Shown in pieces: positions 5,497 to 11,789 of a stretch of 11,789 bases of DNA; the stretch's first letter is position 1, and every line of letters begins with the position of its first letter. Where the stretch lies: positions 1 through 11,789 of the forward strand of contig NZ_RQHV01000004.1 in assembly GCF_004771005.1 (NCBI RefSeq), read 5' to 3'. The position numbers were made by a program, and so were the translations under genes. Source of the DNA: Leptospira ilyithenensis (GTDB taxonomy: Bacteria > Spirochaetota > Leptospiria > Leptospirales > Leptospiraceae). The notes below the pieces were generated by a model, which ran no database searches, was not told where the DNA came from, and saw only the letters and a program-made list of their open reading frames with translations.

Positions 5497-8400
5497 ATGT
5501 TAATCATGTTCGGTTCAAATCTTATCAAATATGTCGTTCGTTCCACTTTCCTAATTATAGTAATCGTATTCACTAGCAACTGTAATGCGGTGAGCAATGC
5601 TGCGGATCAGTTCTTATTCGGACTTTCCGAGACAACGGACAAAGCTCCTGCCGGAGTGACTCTCAAGTCACTGACGGGAGGTTATTCTGTTTCGGAAAAC
5701 CCTTCCCTTGGAACTCTCGGAGTTACATTGCAACTCAACAGACAACCTATTCAGGATGTTAAGATTCCCTTGAGTTTGGACAATCCCGCCATCGCAACTC
5801 TTTCTATTGATAGCATGACGTTCACTACATCCAACTGGGATACACCGCAAACTGTTACGATTAGCGGTGTTAATAATGACGAAGTGGATGGAAACAAAGA
5901 GACCATCATAGTCATCGGCAAAGGTGAGAGTACGGATGCACTTTATAGCGGACTCATTACACCCACACGACCGCTTACTGTCATTGATGACGATTCTTAC
6001 AGCGTTGTCGTTTCTCCCAAGTCTCTTCAGACTACGGAAGCTGCAGGCGCGGGGAATACTGCTACATTTACTGTTGTACTTGCAAGTAAGCCGACTGGTA
6101 CTGTCACAATTCCCACTCTCAATCCGAATGTAGATTCTACAAATAACACGAGTCAGGAGGGAACGATCGATAAGACTTCTTTAACATTCACAACTGCCAA
6201 TTTTAATGTTCCGCAAGTGGTAACGGTCACTGGAATAGACGATCCTGTTTTGGATGGAAACAAAACGTATACGATTCAAATAGCCAATAGCACGAGCACT
6301 GATCCGAATTACAGCGGACTTTCCGTCCTTCCGGTAACGGTTGTTAATATTGACAACGAATTGCCGGGGATTGTTGTGACTCCGACGACACTTTCGATCA
6401 ACGAGGCGGATACCAACGGAACATTTACCGTAGTACTGACAAATCCACCTACGGGAAATGTTACGATTCCTGTTACCAATCCGAATCCTACGAGAGCGAC
6501 TGTGAATACGACATTACTTACGTTTACAACTGGTAATTATAATACTCCTCAAACTGTTACTATCACTCCTACGAATAATTTGATCGCAGATGGCAATTCC
6601 AGTTTCACTTTGGATTTGGGAGTTGCAACGAATTATGGAAATGAAAACGCTTCCGATGTTGCGATCACAATTGTAGATAACGATACTCCTGGCGTAACAG
6701 TTGTTCAGTTGAATCAGAATATTGTGGAGGGAACTTTGCAAACAGCATTCTTCCGTCTTCGGTTGAATTCGGAGCCCACCGCCAATGTTACGATTCCGAT
6801 CAACGATACTTTCGATGCGAAAAACACGGGACAAAGACAGGGCAGTGCCGCAGTAACATCCGTTACTTTTACTCCTGCCAATTGGAACGTATACCAAGAT
6901 GTTACTGTAACACCTGTCAATGATGATGTAGCTGATGGAAATTTTCAATGGATCATTGAACTGCAAAGATGCGTGAGTTCGGATCCAAAATACGGGGAAA
7001 CATCCGGCGGTGCCGCCAATGGAATCAAACCGACTCCGAACATTACTGTGAATGAAGACGATGATGATATTGCAGGGTTTACAATCGTTGCTTATAACAA
7101 GATGGATGGTTCCACTTCGTTAATCCAAACCGCAAAATCTGCAACGACTGTGACCGGTTTTGCGACGGATGACAGCCATAATTTGGATCCGCAAGTTTAT
7201 TCCCGATGGACGATCAGATTAAGATCACAACCGCTTGCAATCGTGAATTTAAGTTTAACAACAAGCACTAGCGGAACTACTAATGATGGAACCTTAAGCA
7301 CCAATTCGCTAACCTTTACTACTGCCAATTGGAATGTGGCTCAAACTGTTTTTGTAACTGGTGCGTCCAATGGAGTCAATGAAGGGAACTTGGATTATTC
7401 CGTGAACGTTGCTGCTACAGGTGATGATTTGTATGGAAACGGATCTTATGGATACAGAGATTCCGCACAAGTAGCCCGTCCTGCATTCACTATCTACAGT
7501 TGTGATAACGACGTTGCCAACCAAATCATCGGTTGCAGAAGGTCAGGGACTTTCTCCACTACGGAAGGAGGGGGCACCGGTATCTTTCATTTGATCACTC
7601 AATCCGATCCGGGATCAAGTGTGACCGTTCCTGTTTCCAGCAGCAATCCTGCGGAAGGAACAGTCGGTTCCGCGACTGCAACGATCACCAGCGGCAGTGG
7701 AAATTGGAAAACGATGACAACAAGTGCATCCAACCAAATTACCGCAACCGGTGCGCAGGATGTTTCTATTGACGGAAACATCGCTTATACTGTTGTTTTA
7801 GGGACTTCTTCCGGAGGTCTGACAGTTGATCCTCCCGATATGACGATCTATAATATCGATGATGAGTTGGTTGTGGAAGTCAGCGCAGGAAGCAATGATA
7901 CTACGGAAGACGGTACGACGGCAACTTTCGGAGTGCGTATCAGAAATACGGTTGTGCCAATTGCAAACGTAACCTTTACCATCTCATGCAAGTCGGGTAG
8001 TACGGAATGTTCCGGTCTGAGTGCAACATCTCTTACGTTTACAACGGCAAATTATAACACTTATCAGACGATCACAGTGACACCTATCGATGATAGTCGT
8101 GCAGATAATACACAACCGGTTTGTATTCAATTCGGAACGGTTGTTAGTACGGATCTGGCTTTGAGCGATTTTCAACCGCCTGACAATTGTCCTATGAATA
8201 ATCTTGATAATGATAAGGTAATTTATGTAACGAATGTTACCTATAATCCGAACTTTAATGATTCGAACAACGATCTTACGGAACAGGACGGATATTGCCA
8301 AACGGATACCAACAGACCTGCCTGGGGAACTTATAAGGCTTTGATTTCAAACTCGGTCGGTCGGGTTGCTACTACTACCGGAACGGATGCCACAGGCCAG

Positions 8401-8751
8401 AATGCATGGGTATTGGCGGCAAGTAAGGGATATTATTTAGCAACAGGTTTTTCCGCACCTTATACAAACAGAGTCTTTACCACAAATGCCAATTCATTAT
8501 TCAGTTTTGGAAGTTTGACTACCACGCTCCCTGCGGGGACATATTGGACCGGCTTTAATAGCAACTGGACCACCGCTACGAACAATTGTGTGAACTGGTC
8601 GCAGAATGATTCCGGTCCCTCGTTTCCTACAGGAGGCATTTACGAAACCAGTTACGGAATCGGCGGTTCTACAAGCGCTACATCGATCAATGCCGGTGTT
8701 AGCGATTGCCAAGTTGCGACCACCCGCAAACTTATTTGCGTTCAACAATAA
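5497..8751 (+). CDS. Calx-beta-like repeat lipoprotein with C-terminal DUF1554 domain
   Basis: A 1084-residue putative surface lipoprotein. Residues 1-28 form a lipoprotein signal peptide: K11 and R15, a hydrophobic core, and FTSN|C with C29. Seven beta-sandwich repeats of 110-145 residues follow (about 52-906). Each has a motif like LTFTTANWNxPQTVTV (starting near 107, 229, 341, 456, 605 and 846, degenerate at 727), then usually DGN, and each ends in an acidic step such as IDDD, VDND or LDND. This matches Calx-beta-type calcium-binding domains. Residues 907-1084 form a DUF1554-like domain: GYCQTD (932-937), GTYKALIS, TYWTGFN and NCVNWS, ending KLICVQQ, with cysteines 934, 1031, 1071 and 1081 that may form two disulphides. 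The role is probably adhesion or a surface scaffold (inference). An alternative start is M4 (5506). No Shine-Dalgarno sequence is seen. It is the first gene of a tight operon. Confidence 0.9.
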   Translation: MLIMFGSNLIKYVVRSTFLIIVIVFTSNCNAVSNAADQFLFGLSETTDKAPAGVTLKSLTGGYSVSENPSLGTLGVTLQLNRQPIQDVKIPLSLDNPAIATLSIDSMTFTTSNWDTPQTVTISGVNNDEVDGNKETIIVIGKGESTDALYSGLITPTRPLTVIDDDSYSVVVSPKSLQTTEAAGAGNTATFTVVLASKPTGTVTIPTLNPNVDSTNNTSQEGTIDKTSLTFTTANFNVPQVVTVTGIDDPVLDGNKTYTIQIANSTSTDPNYSGLSVLPVTVVNIDNELPGIVVTPTTLSINEADTNGTFTVVLTNPPTGNVTIPVTNPNPTRATVNTTLLTFTTGNYNTPQTVTITPTNNLIADGNSSFTLDLGVATNYGNENASDVAITIVDNDTPGVTVVQLNQNIVEGTLQTAFFRLRLNSEPTANVTIPINDTFDAKNTGQRQGSAAVTSVTFTPANWNVYQDVTVTPVNDDVADGNFQWIIELQRCVSSDPKYGETSGGAANGIKPTPNITVNEDDDDIAGFTIVAYNKMDGSTSLIQTAKSATTVTGFATDDSHNLDPQVYSRWTIRLRSQPLAIVNLSLTTSTSGTTNDGTLSTNSLTFTTANWNVAQTVFVTGASNGVNEGNLDYSVNVAATGDDLYGNGSYGYRDSAQVARPAFTIYSCDNDVANQIIGCRRSGTFSTTEGGGTGIFHLITQSDPGSSVTVPVSSSNPAEGTVGSATATITSGSGNWKTMTTSASNQITATGAQDVSIDGNIAYTVVLGTSSGGLTVDPPDMTIYNIDDELVVEVSAGSNDTTEDGTTATFGVRIRNTVVPIANVTFTISCKSGSTECSGLSATSLTFTTANYNTYQTITVTPIDDSRADNTQPVCIQFGTVVSTDLALSDFQPPDNCPMNNLDNDKVIYVTNVTYNPNFNDSNNDLTEQDGYCQTDTNRPAWGTYKALISNSVGRVATTTGTDATGQNAWVLAASKGYYLATGFSAPYTNRVFTTNANSLFSFGSLTTTLPAGTYWTGFNSNWTTATNNCVNWSQNDSGPSFPTGGIYETSYGIGGSTSATSINAGVSDCQVATTRKLICVQQ
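5650..8214 (+). repeat. seven tandem Calx-beta-like domain repeats within the lipoprotein gene
   Basis: Approximate repeat limits in residues are 52-166, 167-288, 289-397, 398-527, 528-672, 673-790 and 791-906. Spacing between the LTFTT motifs is 122, 112, 115, 149, 122 and 119 residues. The long interval holds an insertion around 529-600. Repeat 6 has lost the LTFTT motif but keeps DGN (759-761). Repeat 7 keeps LTFTT but has lost DGN (RADNT). The repeats are clearly related in protein but well diverged in DNA, so this is an old array rather than a recent expansion. Confidence 0.8.
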
Positions 8752-8760
8752 ATACAATCT

Positions 8761-9498
8761 ATGAATCTTTACTCTATGCAAAAAAACATTATAACAAATG
8801 TAAGATGGAAACTCGGCTTACTTTCTTTTCTTTTGATCTCAAATTGTGTTTCAGATCAAAAACCGCAATGGACGCAGTCCAAAGCTTTTCAGAAGTTTTG
8901 CGGGTGTGCCGCTCCACTACCAATTAGCAGCGAAAAGGCGGCAACCAGGGAAGAAGCATTGGGAAGTCTTCCCGAAGGCGCTTTAGATGATATGGGTACA
9001 CCGGATTATTTGGAACGTGTTTACTCGGGGATCAAAAACGATTTTGAATTCACCGGAACCCAATTCGAACAACATGTGGATGGGCTTGTGGCAAAAGGGG
9101 TCGAGCTCAAACGAATCGAAGAAGATAAAAAGTTACGGGAAATTCTGATCGTCATTGACGGGGACGTTGCTTTCCCTTCCGGAAAATCAACTATGACTCC
9201 CAAAGCAGTAGAAATGATCGGCAAAATCTCCGATGCGGTTTCCCTTTATCCCGAAACAAACGTAAGGATCGGAGGGCATACGGATTCTGCGGGTGCATTT
9301 ACCATGAACTTAAAACTCAGTAAAGCAAGAGCATTTGCAGTGAAAGCGGAAATGCAAAGAACGCACCAGATTGCGGAGGTTAGGTTCAAGGAAGTGGATG
9401 GATACGCGGATTTGCGGAAGATCGTGGACACAATGGCACCGGAACCGAAAAACAGACGAACGGAAGTTAGGGTAGGAACCGTTCGAATCGTATTATAA
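8761..9498 (+). CDS. OmpA-family peptidoglycan-binding lipoprotein
   Basis: A 245-residue lipoprotein. The signal peptide ends LLISN|C with C29. If translation starts at M6 (8776), the signal peptide is a more typical 23 residues. A short region with FCGC (46-49) and a charged helical linker (about 57-125) precedes the C-terminal OmpA domain (about 127-240). That domain contains VIDGDVAFPSGKSTMTP (131-147), IGGHTDSAG (170-178), NLKLSKARAFAV (183-194), VDGYAD (212-217) and NRRTEV (231-236). D175 and R190 are 15 residues apart, the spacing of the Asp/Arg pair that holds the diaminopimelate of peptidoglycan in OmpA. It probably tethers the outer membrane to the cell wall. The gene begins 9 nt after the preceding stop with no ribosome-binding site, which supports one transcript with its neighbours. 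Confidence 0.9.
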   Translation: MNLYSMQKNIITNVRWKLGLLSFLLISNCVSDQKPQWTQSKAFQKFCGCAAPLPISSEKAATREEALGSLPEGALDDMGTPDYLERVYSGIKNDFEFTGTQFEQHVDGLVAKGVELKRIEEDKKLREILIVIDGDVAFPSGKSTMTPKAVEMIGKISDAVSLYPETNVRIGGHTDSAGAFTMNLKLSKARAFAVKAEMQRTHQIAEVRFKEVDGYADLRKIVDTMAPEPKNRRTEVRVGTVRIVL

Positions 9499-9511
9499 TA
9501 AAAATATATCT

Positions 9512-10690
9512 ATGAATTTAAAATTATATTTCAAAACTATTTCAGTCTTTGTTTTTTCTTTTTTGCTATATCCCGCAATTTTGTTTTCCGAAGAATTAAA
9601 AACCAATACCACCACTGAAATTCCCAAACAACCTTCCGTAGCGAAGGAGGAACCTGTGAAACTCACTCCTATGGACAAATACGAGGGTGTATTTGAACAT
9701 AGATTGCAATTCAGAATGGGTATTGGATTTGGAAAATTATCTCCGGCTATTTTGAATGAAACGGGTCCTGCCTGGTTTCTGAATTCGATTATGCGCCAAG
9801 CTAACGAGCCTACGGCGCCACTTGCGATTCCTTATAAAATCACCAAAGATTTGGACACCATTCCACAATACAGAGACATCACTTACGGATGGAAAAACAA
9901 ATTTGAAATCCAATATGCGGAAGACCGGACCATTGGAAAATACGATCGGGACAAACCGGCATCGAATAATTTTTTTTCACCTAGAACTAATAATTATTGG
10001 GCATCCGCTTTCGAAGGAAACCGTTTGCTTCGATTTGAAGGGGAAAGTCAACATTTTCGATTCTCTTACACTCACCCCATCACGGATCGTTTTATGATCG
10101 GGCCTTCCATCAACTTTCATCGTTATACGGAGAAAAATAAAATCTCCTACGGATCCTATTCTACGAGTAGGCCCGAAGCGCCCGTGCCTGACAAGGCCAC
10201 CTGGTCCATCGGAGGGGATGCAAATGCGGAATATTCCATGAAAGGAATTTTGCCAGGAATTTATACCAAGGTAAAACTGAAAGATTGGTGGGAAGTGAGA
10301 GGAAGGATCGAACTGCTCGACCGTAAAGGTGATTTTTCGGTTCTAGGATCTCAGATTATCCAGGAAACATCTCAAAGCATGAATGCTTTAACGGCCGTTC
10401 TTCCGGCTTATGGCGGTAAGGTGCATGATAAAGGAACTCTTTTGCAAATCGAATCCAGCTTTCGTTATTGCAGATTCAGTTTGGACATAGGAATGATTCG
10501 CCAGGACGTACAGAGAAAGTATTCCACATACCTGGGAGATACGGTCGGATCCGTTGCAAAAGTGGATTATTCCGCGAGAAGCATCGGGGTCGGATTTTCA
10601 GAAATGTCCAGTAGCATCAAACACACTGTCACTGAATTTTATATAATGCCCGGCGTATCTTTTATGTATGACCAAGATGGTATTTATTAA
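9512..10690 (+). CDS. probable outer-membrane beta-barrel protein, unrecognised family
   Basis: A 392-residue exported protein. Residues 1-26 form a signal peptide (K4, K8, then a hydrophobic run, with likely cleavage after LFS) and no lipobox. The mature part starts with a polar linker (27-58). It continues with many alternating hydrophobic/polar, aromatic-rich stretches typical of transmembrane beta strands, for example 61-75, 128-138, 171-187, 193-206, 230-243, 249-268, 308-332, 351-364 and 372-387. It ends in an aromatic residue (GIY), as many barrels do. I do not recognise the family. It probably belongs to a Leptospira-specific set of outer-membrane proteins (inference). It starts 13 nt after the OmpA-lipoprotein stop, again without a Shine-Dalgarno sequence. 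The partners suggest it acts at the outer membrane with the two lipoproteins. Confidence 0.72.
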   Translation: MNLKLYFKTISVFVFSFLLYPAILFSEELKTNTTTEIPKQPSVAKEEPVKLTPMDKYEGVFEHRLQFRMGIGFGKLSPAILNETGPAWFLNSIMRQANEPTAPLAIPYKITKDLDTIPQYRDITYGWKNKFEIQYAEDRTIGKYDRDKPASNNFFSPRTNNYWASAFEGNRLLRFEGESQHFRFSYTHPITDRFMIGPSINFHRYTEKNKISYGSYSTSRPEAPVPDKATWSIGGDANAEYSMKGILPGIYTKVKLKDWWEVRGRIELLDRKGDFSVLGSQIIQETSQSMNALTAVLPAYGGKVHDKGTLLQIESSFRYCRFSLDIGMIRQDVQRKYSTYLGDTVGSVAKVDYSARSIGVGFSEMSSSIKHTVTEFYIMPGVSFMYDQDGIY

Positions 10691-10703
10691 AAGATAGACC
10701 AGT

Positions 10704-11135
10704 ATGAGTGAATCCAATCCGGAACGTCAGATTTATACCCCTCCTATGAATCCTCCCGGCCCCATACCCGGGCTCGGAGAACTTTGCCAGTTGTGGGGAG
10801 AAGAGGGGATCCGGGATTTGGTTTCAAGATTTTACGATCGGATTCCCGATTCTAAAATCAGGAAAATGTTTCCTAAAAATCTGGATCTCGCCAAACAAAA
10901 ACAAGCTGATTTTATCATCCAAGTCACCGGTGGAAAACCACATTATTCCCAGAATTACGGGCCTCCCAGGATGAGGATGCGTCATTTTCCTTTTGTCATT
11001 GATGAGGAAGCCCGCATGGAATGGATTCGTTGTTATACGGAAGCATTGGATGAAGCGGATTTTTCCGAAGACTCCAAACGGATCTTTTCATCCTTTTTGG
11101 AAAGTTTCAGCCGATGGATGGTCAATTCGATTTGA
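10704..11135 (+). CDS. group-2 truncated haemoglobin
   Basis: A 143-residue globin-like protein. A proline-rich N-terminal extension (1-23) precedes the 2-on-2 globin domain. RFYDRIPDS (42-50) carries F43 and Y44 at the expected B9/B10 positions. MFPK (55-58) gives F56 at CD1. GGKPHYSQNYGPPRMRMRHFPF (76-97) is the group-2 pre-F and F region, with proximal heme ligand H94. EWIRCYTEALDE (106-117) carries W107 at the G8 position characteristic of groups 2 and 3. Group-2 globins bind oxygen tightly and commonly serve in NO or oxygen chemistry and redox reactions (family knowledge). There is no signal peptide, so it is cytoplasmic. It begins 13 nt after the outer-membrane protein gene, without a Shine-Dalgarno sequence and with no promoter visible in the gap, so it is probably the last gene of the envelope operon, an unexpected pairing. 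Confidence 0.9.
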   Translation: MSESNPERQIYTPPMNPPGPIPGLGELCQLWGEEGIRDLVSRFYDRIPDSKIRKMFPKNLDLAKQKQADFIIQVTGGKPHYSQNYGPPRMRMRHFPFVIDEEARMEWIRCYTEALDEADFSEDSKRIFSSFLESFSRWMVNSI

Positions 11136-11225
11136 ATATTCCGATCGAAAGTGCTGGTAAAGTTTCTGATTTAGCTTCATTCAGCATAATATTTGCTATC
11201 TTAAAATCGAATCAAAAATCTGTTC

Positions 11226-11254
11226 TTGACGATTTCGTATTTATCCTATAGTAT
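11226..11254 (+). promoter_or_regulatory. candidate promoter of the 121-aa gene
   Basis: TTGACG (11226-11231) is followed after 17 bp by TAGTAT (11249-11254). A better-looking TATAGT (11247-11252) has only a 15-bp spacer. The -10 lies about 15 nt before the ATG at 11270, so the leader would be very short or nearly absent, which fits the lack of a ribosome-binding site. Confidence 0.5.
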
Positions 11255-11269
11255 TTTAAGTCCAATCTT

Positions 11270-11635
11270 ATGAATTTTAAACAAGAATGGATTCTGCATA
11301 AAGACAAACAGATTCGTTTCATCGATTACCGGAACCTTAACGAAGAGGAGATGATTGAGAGACTGCGGGCTTCTATGTCCGATTACCAGACAGTGACTAC
11401 GAAGATTTTGTGCCTCGTCGATTATTCCAATTCGTTTATTTCTTCCAAATATTTCAATATTTTGTTATCCGAAGGTGCTGCTGAAATTCGAAAAGAAAAA
11501 ATAGAAAAAACAGCGCTTATTGGTCTCAACCTCGCCAAACTCGCGTACCTCGATATTTACAAAACTCTTACACATGACCAACGCATTCGCGTTTTCGAAC
11601 GAAAGGAAGAAGCCTTGGATTGGCTTGCCGAATAA
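11270..11635 (+). CDS. small SpoIIAA/STAS-like protein
   Basis: A 121-residue soluble protein. The pattern is IRFIDYRNLNEEEMIERL (15-32), a hydrophobic central strand KILCLVDYSN (45-54), a helix with a conserved-looking stretch KIEKTALIGLNLAKLAYLDIY (77-97), and the ending RIRVFERKEEALDWLAE (105-121). The last motif, a strand then 'F..kEeAl.WL', is typical of SpoIIAA-like/STAS-SEC14 small proteins, some of which act in stress or lipid-associated regulation. No catalytic residues are evident and the function is not known. It sits 134 nt after the globin gene behind its own likely promoter, with no Shine-Dalgarno sequence. Confidence 0.65.
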   Translation: MNFKQEWILHKDKQIRFIDYRNLNEEEMIERLRASMSDYQTVTTKILCLVDYSNSFISSKYFNILLSEGAAEIRKEKIEKTALIGLNLAKLAYLDIYKTLTHDQRIRVFERKEEALDWLAE

Positions 11636-11789
11636 AAACGTTCGATGCTTCCGACTCCTGTGTGCGTAACCTCCTGCCACGACGCACGAACTCGACCATG
11701 CATGGTCTCGCCACCGCCGATTGATCGGATATTCACCTTTGATCCATTAGGTGGGAGACCGGGCTCTTCGCTTCAATCAGACGGAAAAC
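11636..11789. repeat. G+C-richer structured tail with nested inverted repeats
   Basis: No gene is seen. The segment holds GTGCGT/ACGCAC (11662-11667 and 11682-11687), the 14-bp perfect palindrome GACCATGCATGGTC (11694-11707), and the 12-bp palindrome CCGATTGATCGG (11717-11728). It also holds a long stem: GGTCTC.CCACC (11704-11715, bulged G11710) pairs fully over 11 bp with GGTGGGAGACC (11750-11760). The stem encloses the 12-bp palindrome. Base composition and structure differ from the surrounding AT-rich DNA. It may be a dispersed repeat or the start of a structured RNA that runs off the window. Confidence 0.55.

Noticed and set aside
6514..6966. Long antisense frames within the Calx-beta repeat gene (also around 7984-8301)
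   Set aside because: They mirror the repetitive Thr/Asn/Asp-rich coding sequence and contain no independent start signals or domains.
11465..11680. A 71-codon minus-strand frame covering the end of the STAS-like gene
   Set aside because: Most of it is antisense to a gene with a recognisable C-terminal motif. Only its first residues lie in the structured tail, where repeat DNA explains the sequence better.
1..11789. CRISPR arrays, tRNA or rRNA genes, insertion sequences, phage or toxin-antitoxin genes
   Set aside because: No regularly spaced direct repeats, cloverleaf sequences, transposase or integrase motifs, or typical toxin-antitoxin pairs were found on reading both strands.

Overview
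The window reads as chromosomal DNA from a spirochaete of the family Leptospiraceae (Leptospira or a close relative). The strongest evidence is a 1084-residue lipoprotein made of Calx-beta-like repeats ending in a domain that I recognise as DUF1554, a family concentrated in Leptospira. Three different proteins also carry short spirochaete-type lipoboxes (ISAC, TSNC, ISNC). The genus is inferred; no rRNA or marker gene is present.

Layout. (1) 1-460: a left edge without a clear gene. It holds a strong hairpin (35-67) and one possible 56-codon ORF (310-480). (2) 461-3383: a three-gene cassette. A leftward alpha/beta-hydrolase lipoprotein is divergent from a rightward crotonase (enoyl-CoA hydratase/isomerase), which converges on a leftward TetR-family repressor gene. 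A near-perfect 31-bp palindrome lies over the divergent promoters, and a related copy with identical promoter geometry lies in front of tetR. This indicates a self-regulated TetR regulon for a small acyl-group metabolism module. (3) 3639-5083: a VOC/glyoxalase-like protein followed, with an ATGA overlap, by a PGAP1-like lipase/esterase. (4) 5084-5496: an AT-rich gap with a 7-bp hairpin. (5) 5497-11135: a probable four-gene operon with gaps of 9, 13 and 13 nt: Calx-beta/DUF1554 lipoprotein, OmpA-type peptidoglycan-binding lipoprotein, probable outer-membrane beta-barrel protein, and a group-2 truncated haemoglobin. (6) 11270-11635: a small SpoIIAA/STAS-like protein behind its own likely promoter. 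(7) 11636-11789: a visibly G+C-richer, gene-less tail full of nested inverted repeats.

How the genes may work together. In the cassette, TetR probably senses a small (perhaps acyl-CoA or hydrophobic) ligand. It would then release expression of a surface or periplasmic hydrolase and a cytoplasmic crotonase that could process the liberated acid as a CoA ester. The large operon looks like a cell-envelope module: a calcium-binding-type surface lipoprotein, a peptidoglycan anchor and an outer-membrane protein, with an oxygen/NO-binding globin unexpectedly at its end. Every gene from 5497 onward begins without a recognisable Shine-Dalgarno sequence, whereas the VOC gene has a perfect AGGAGG.
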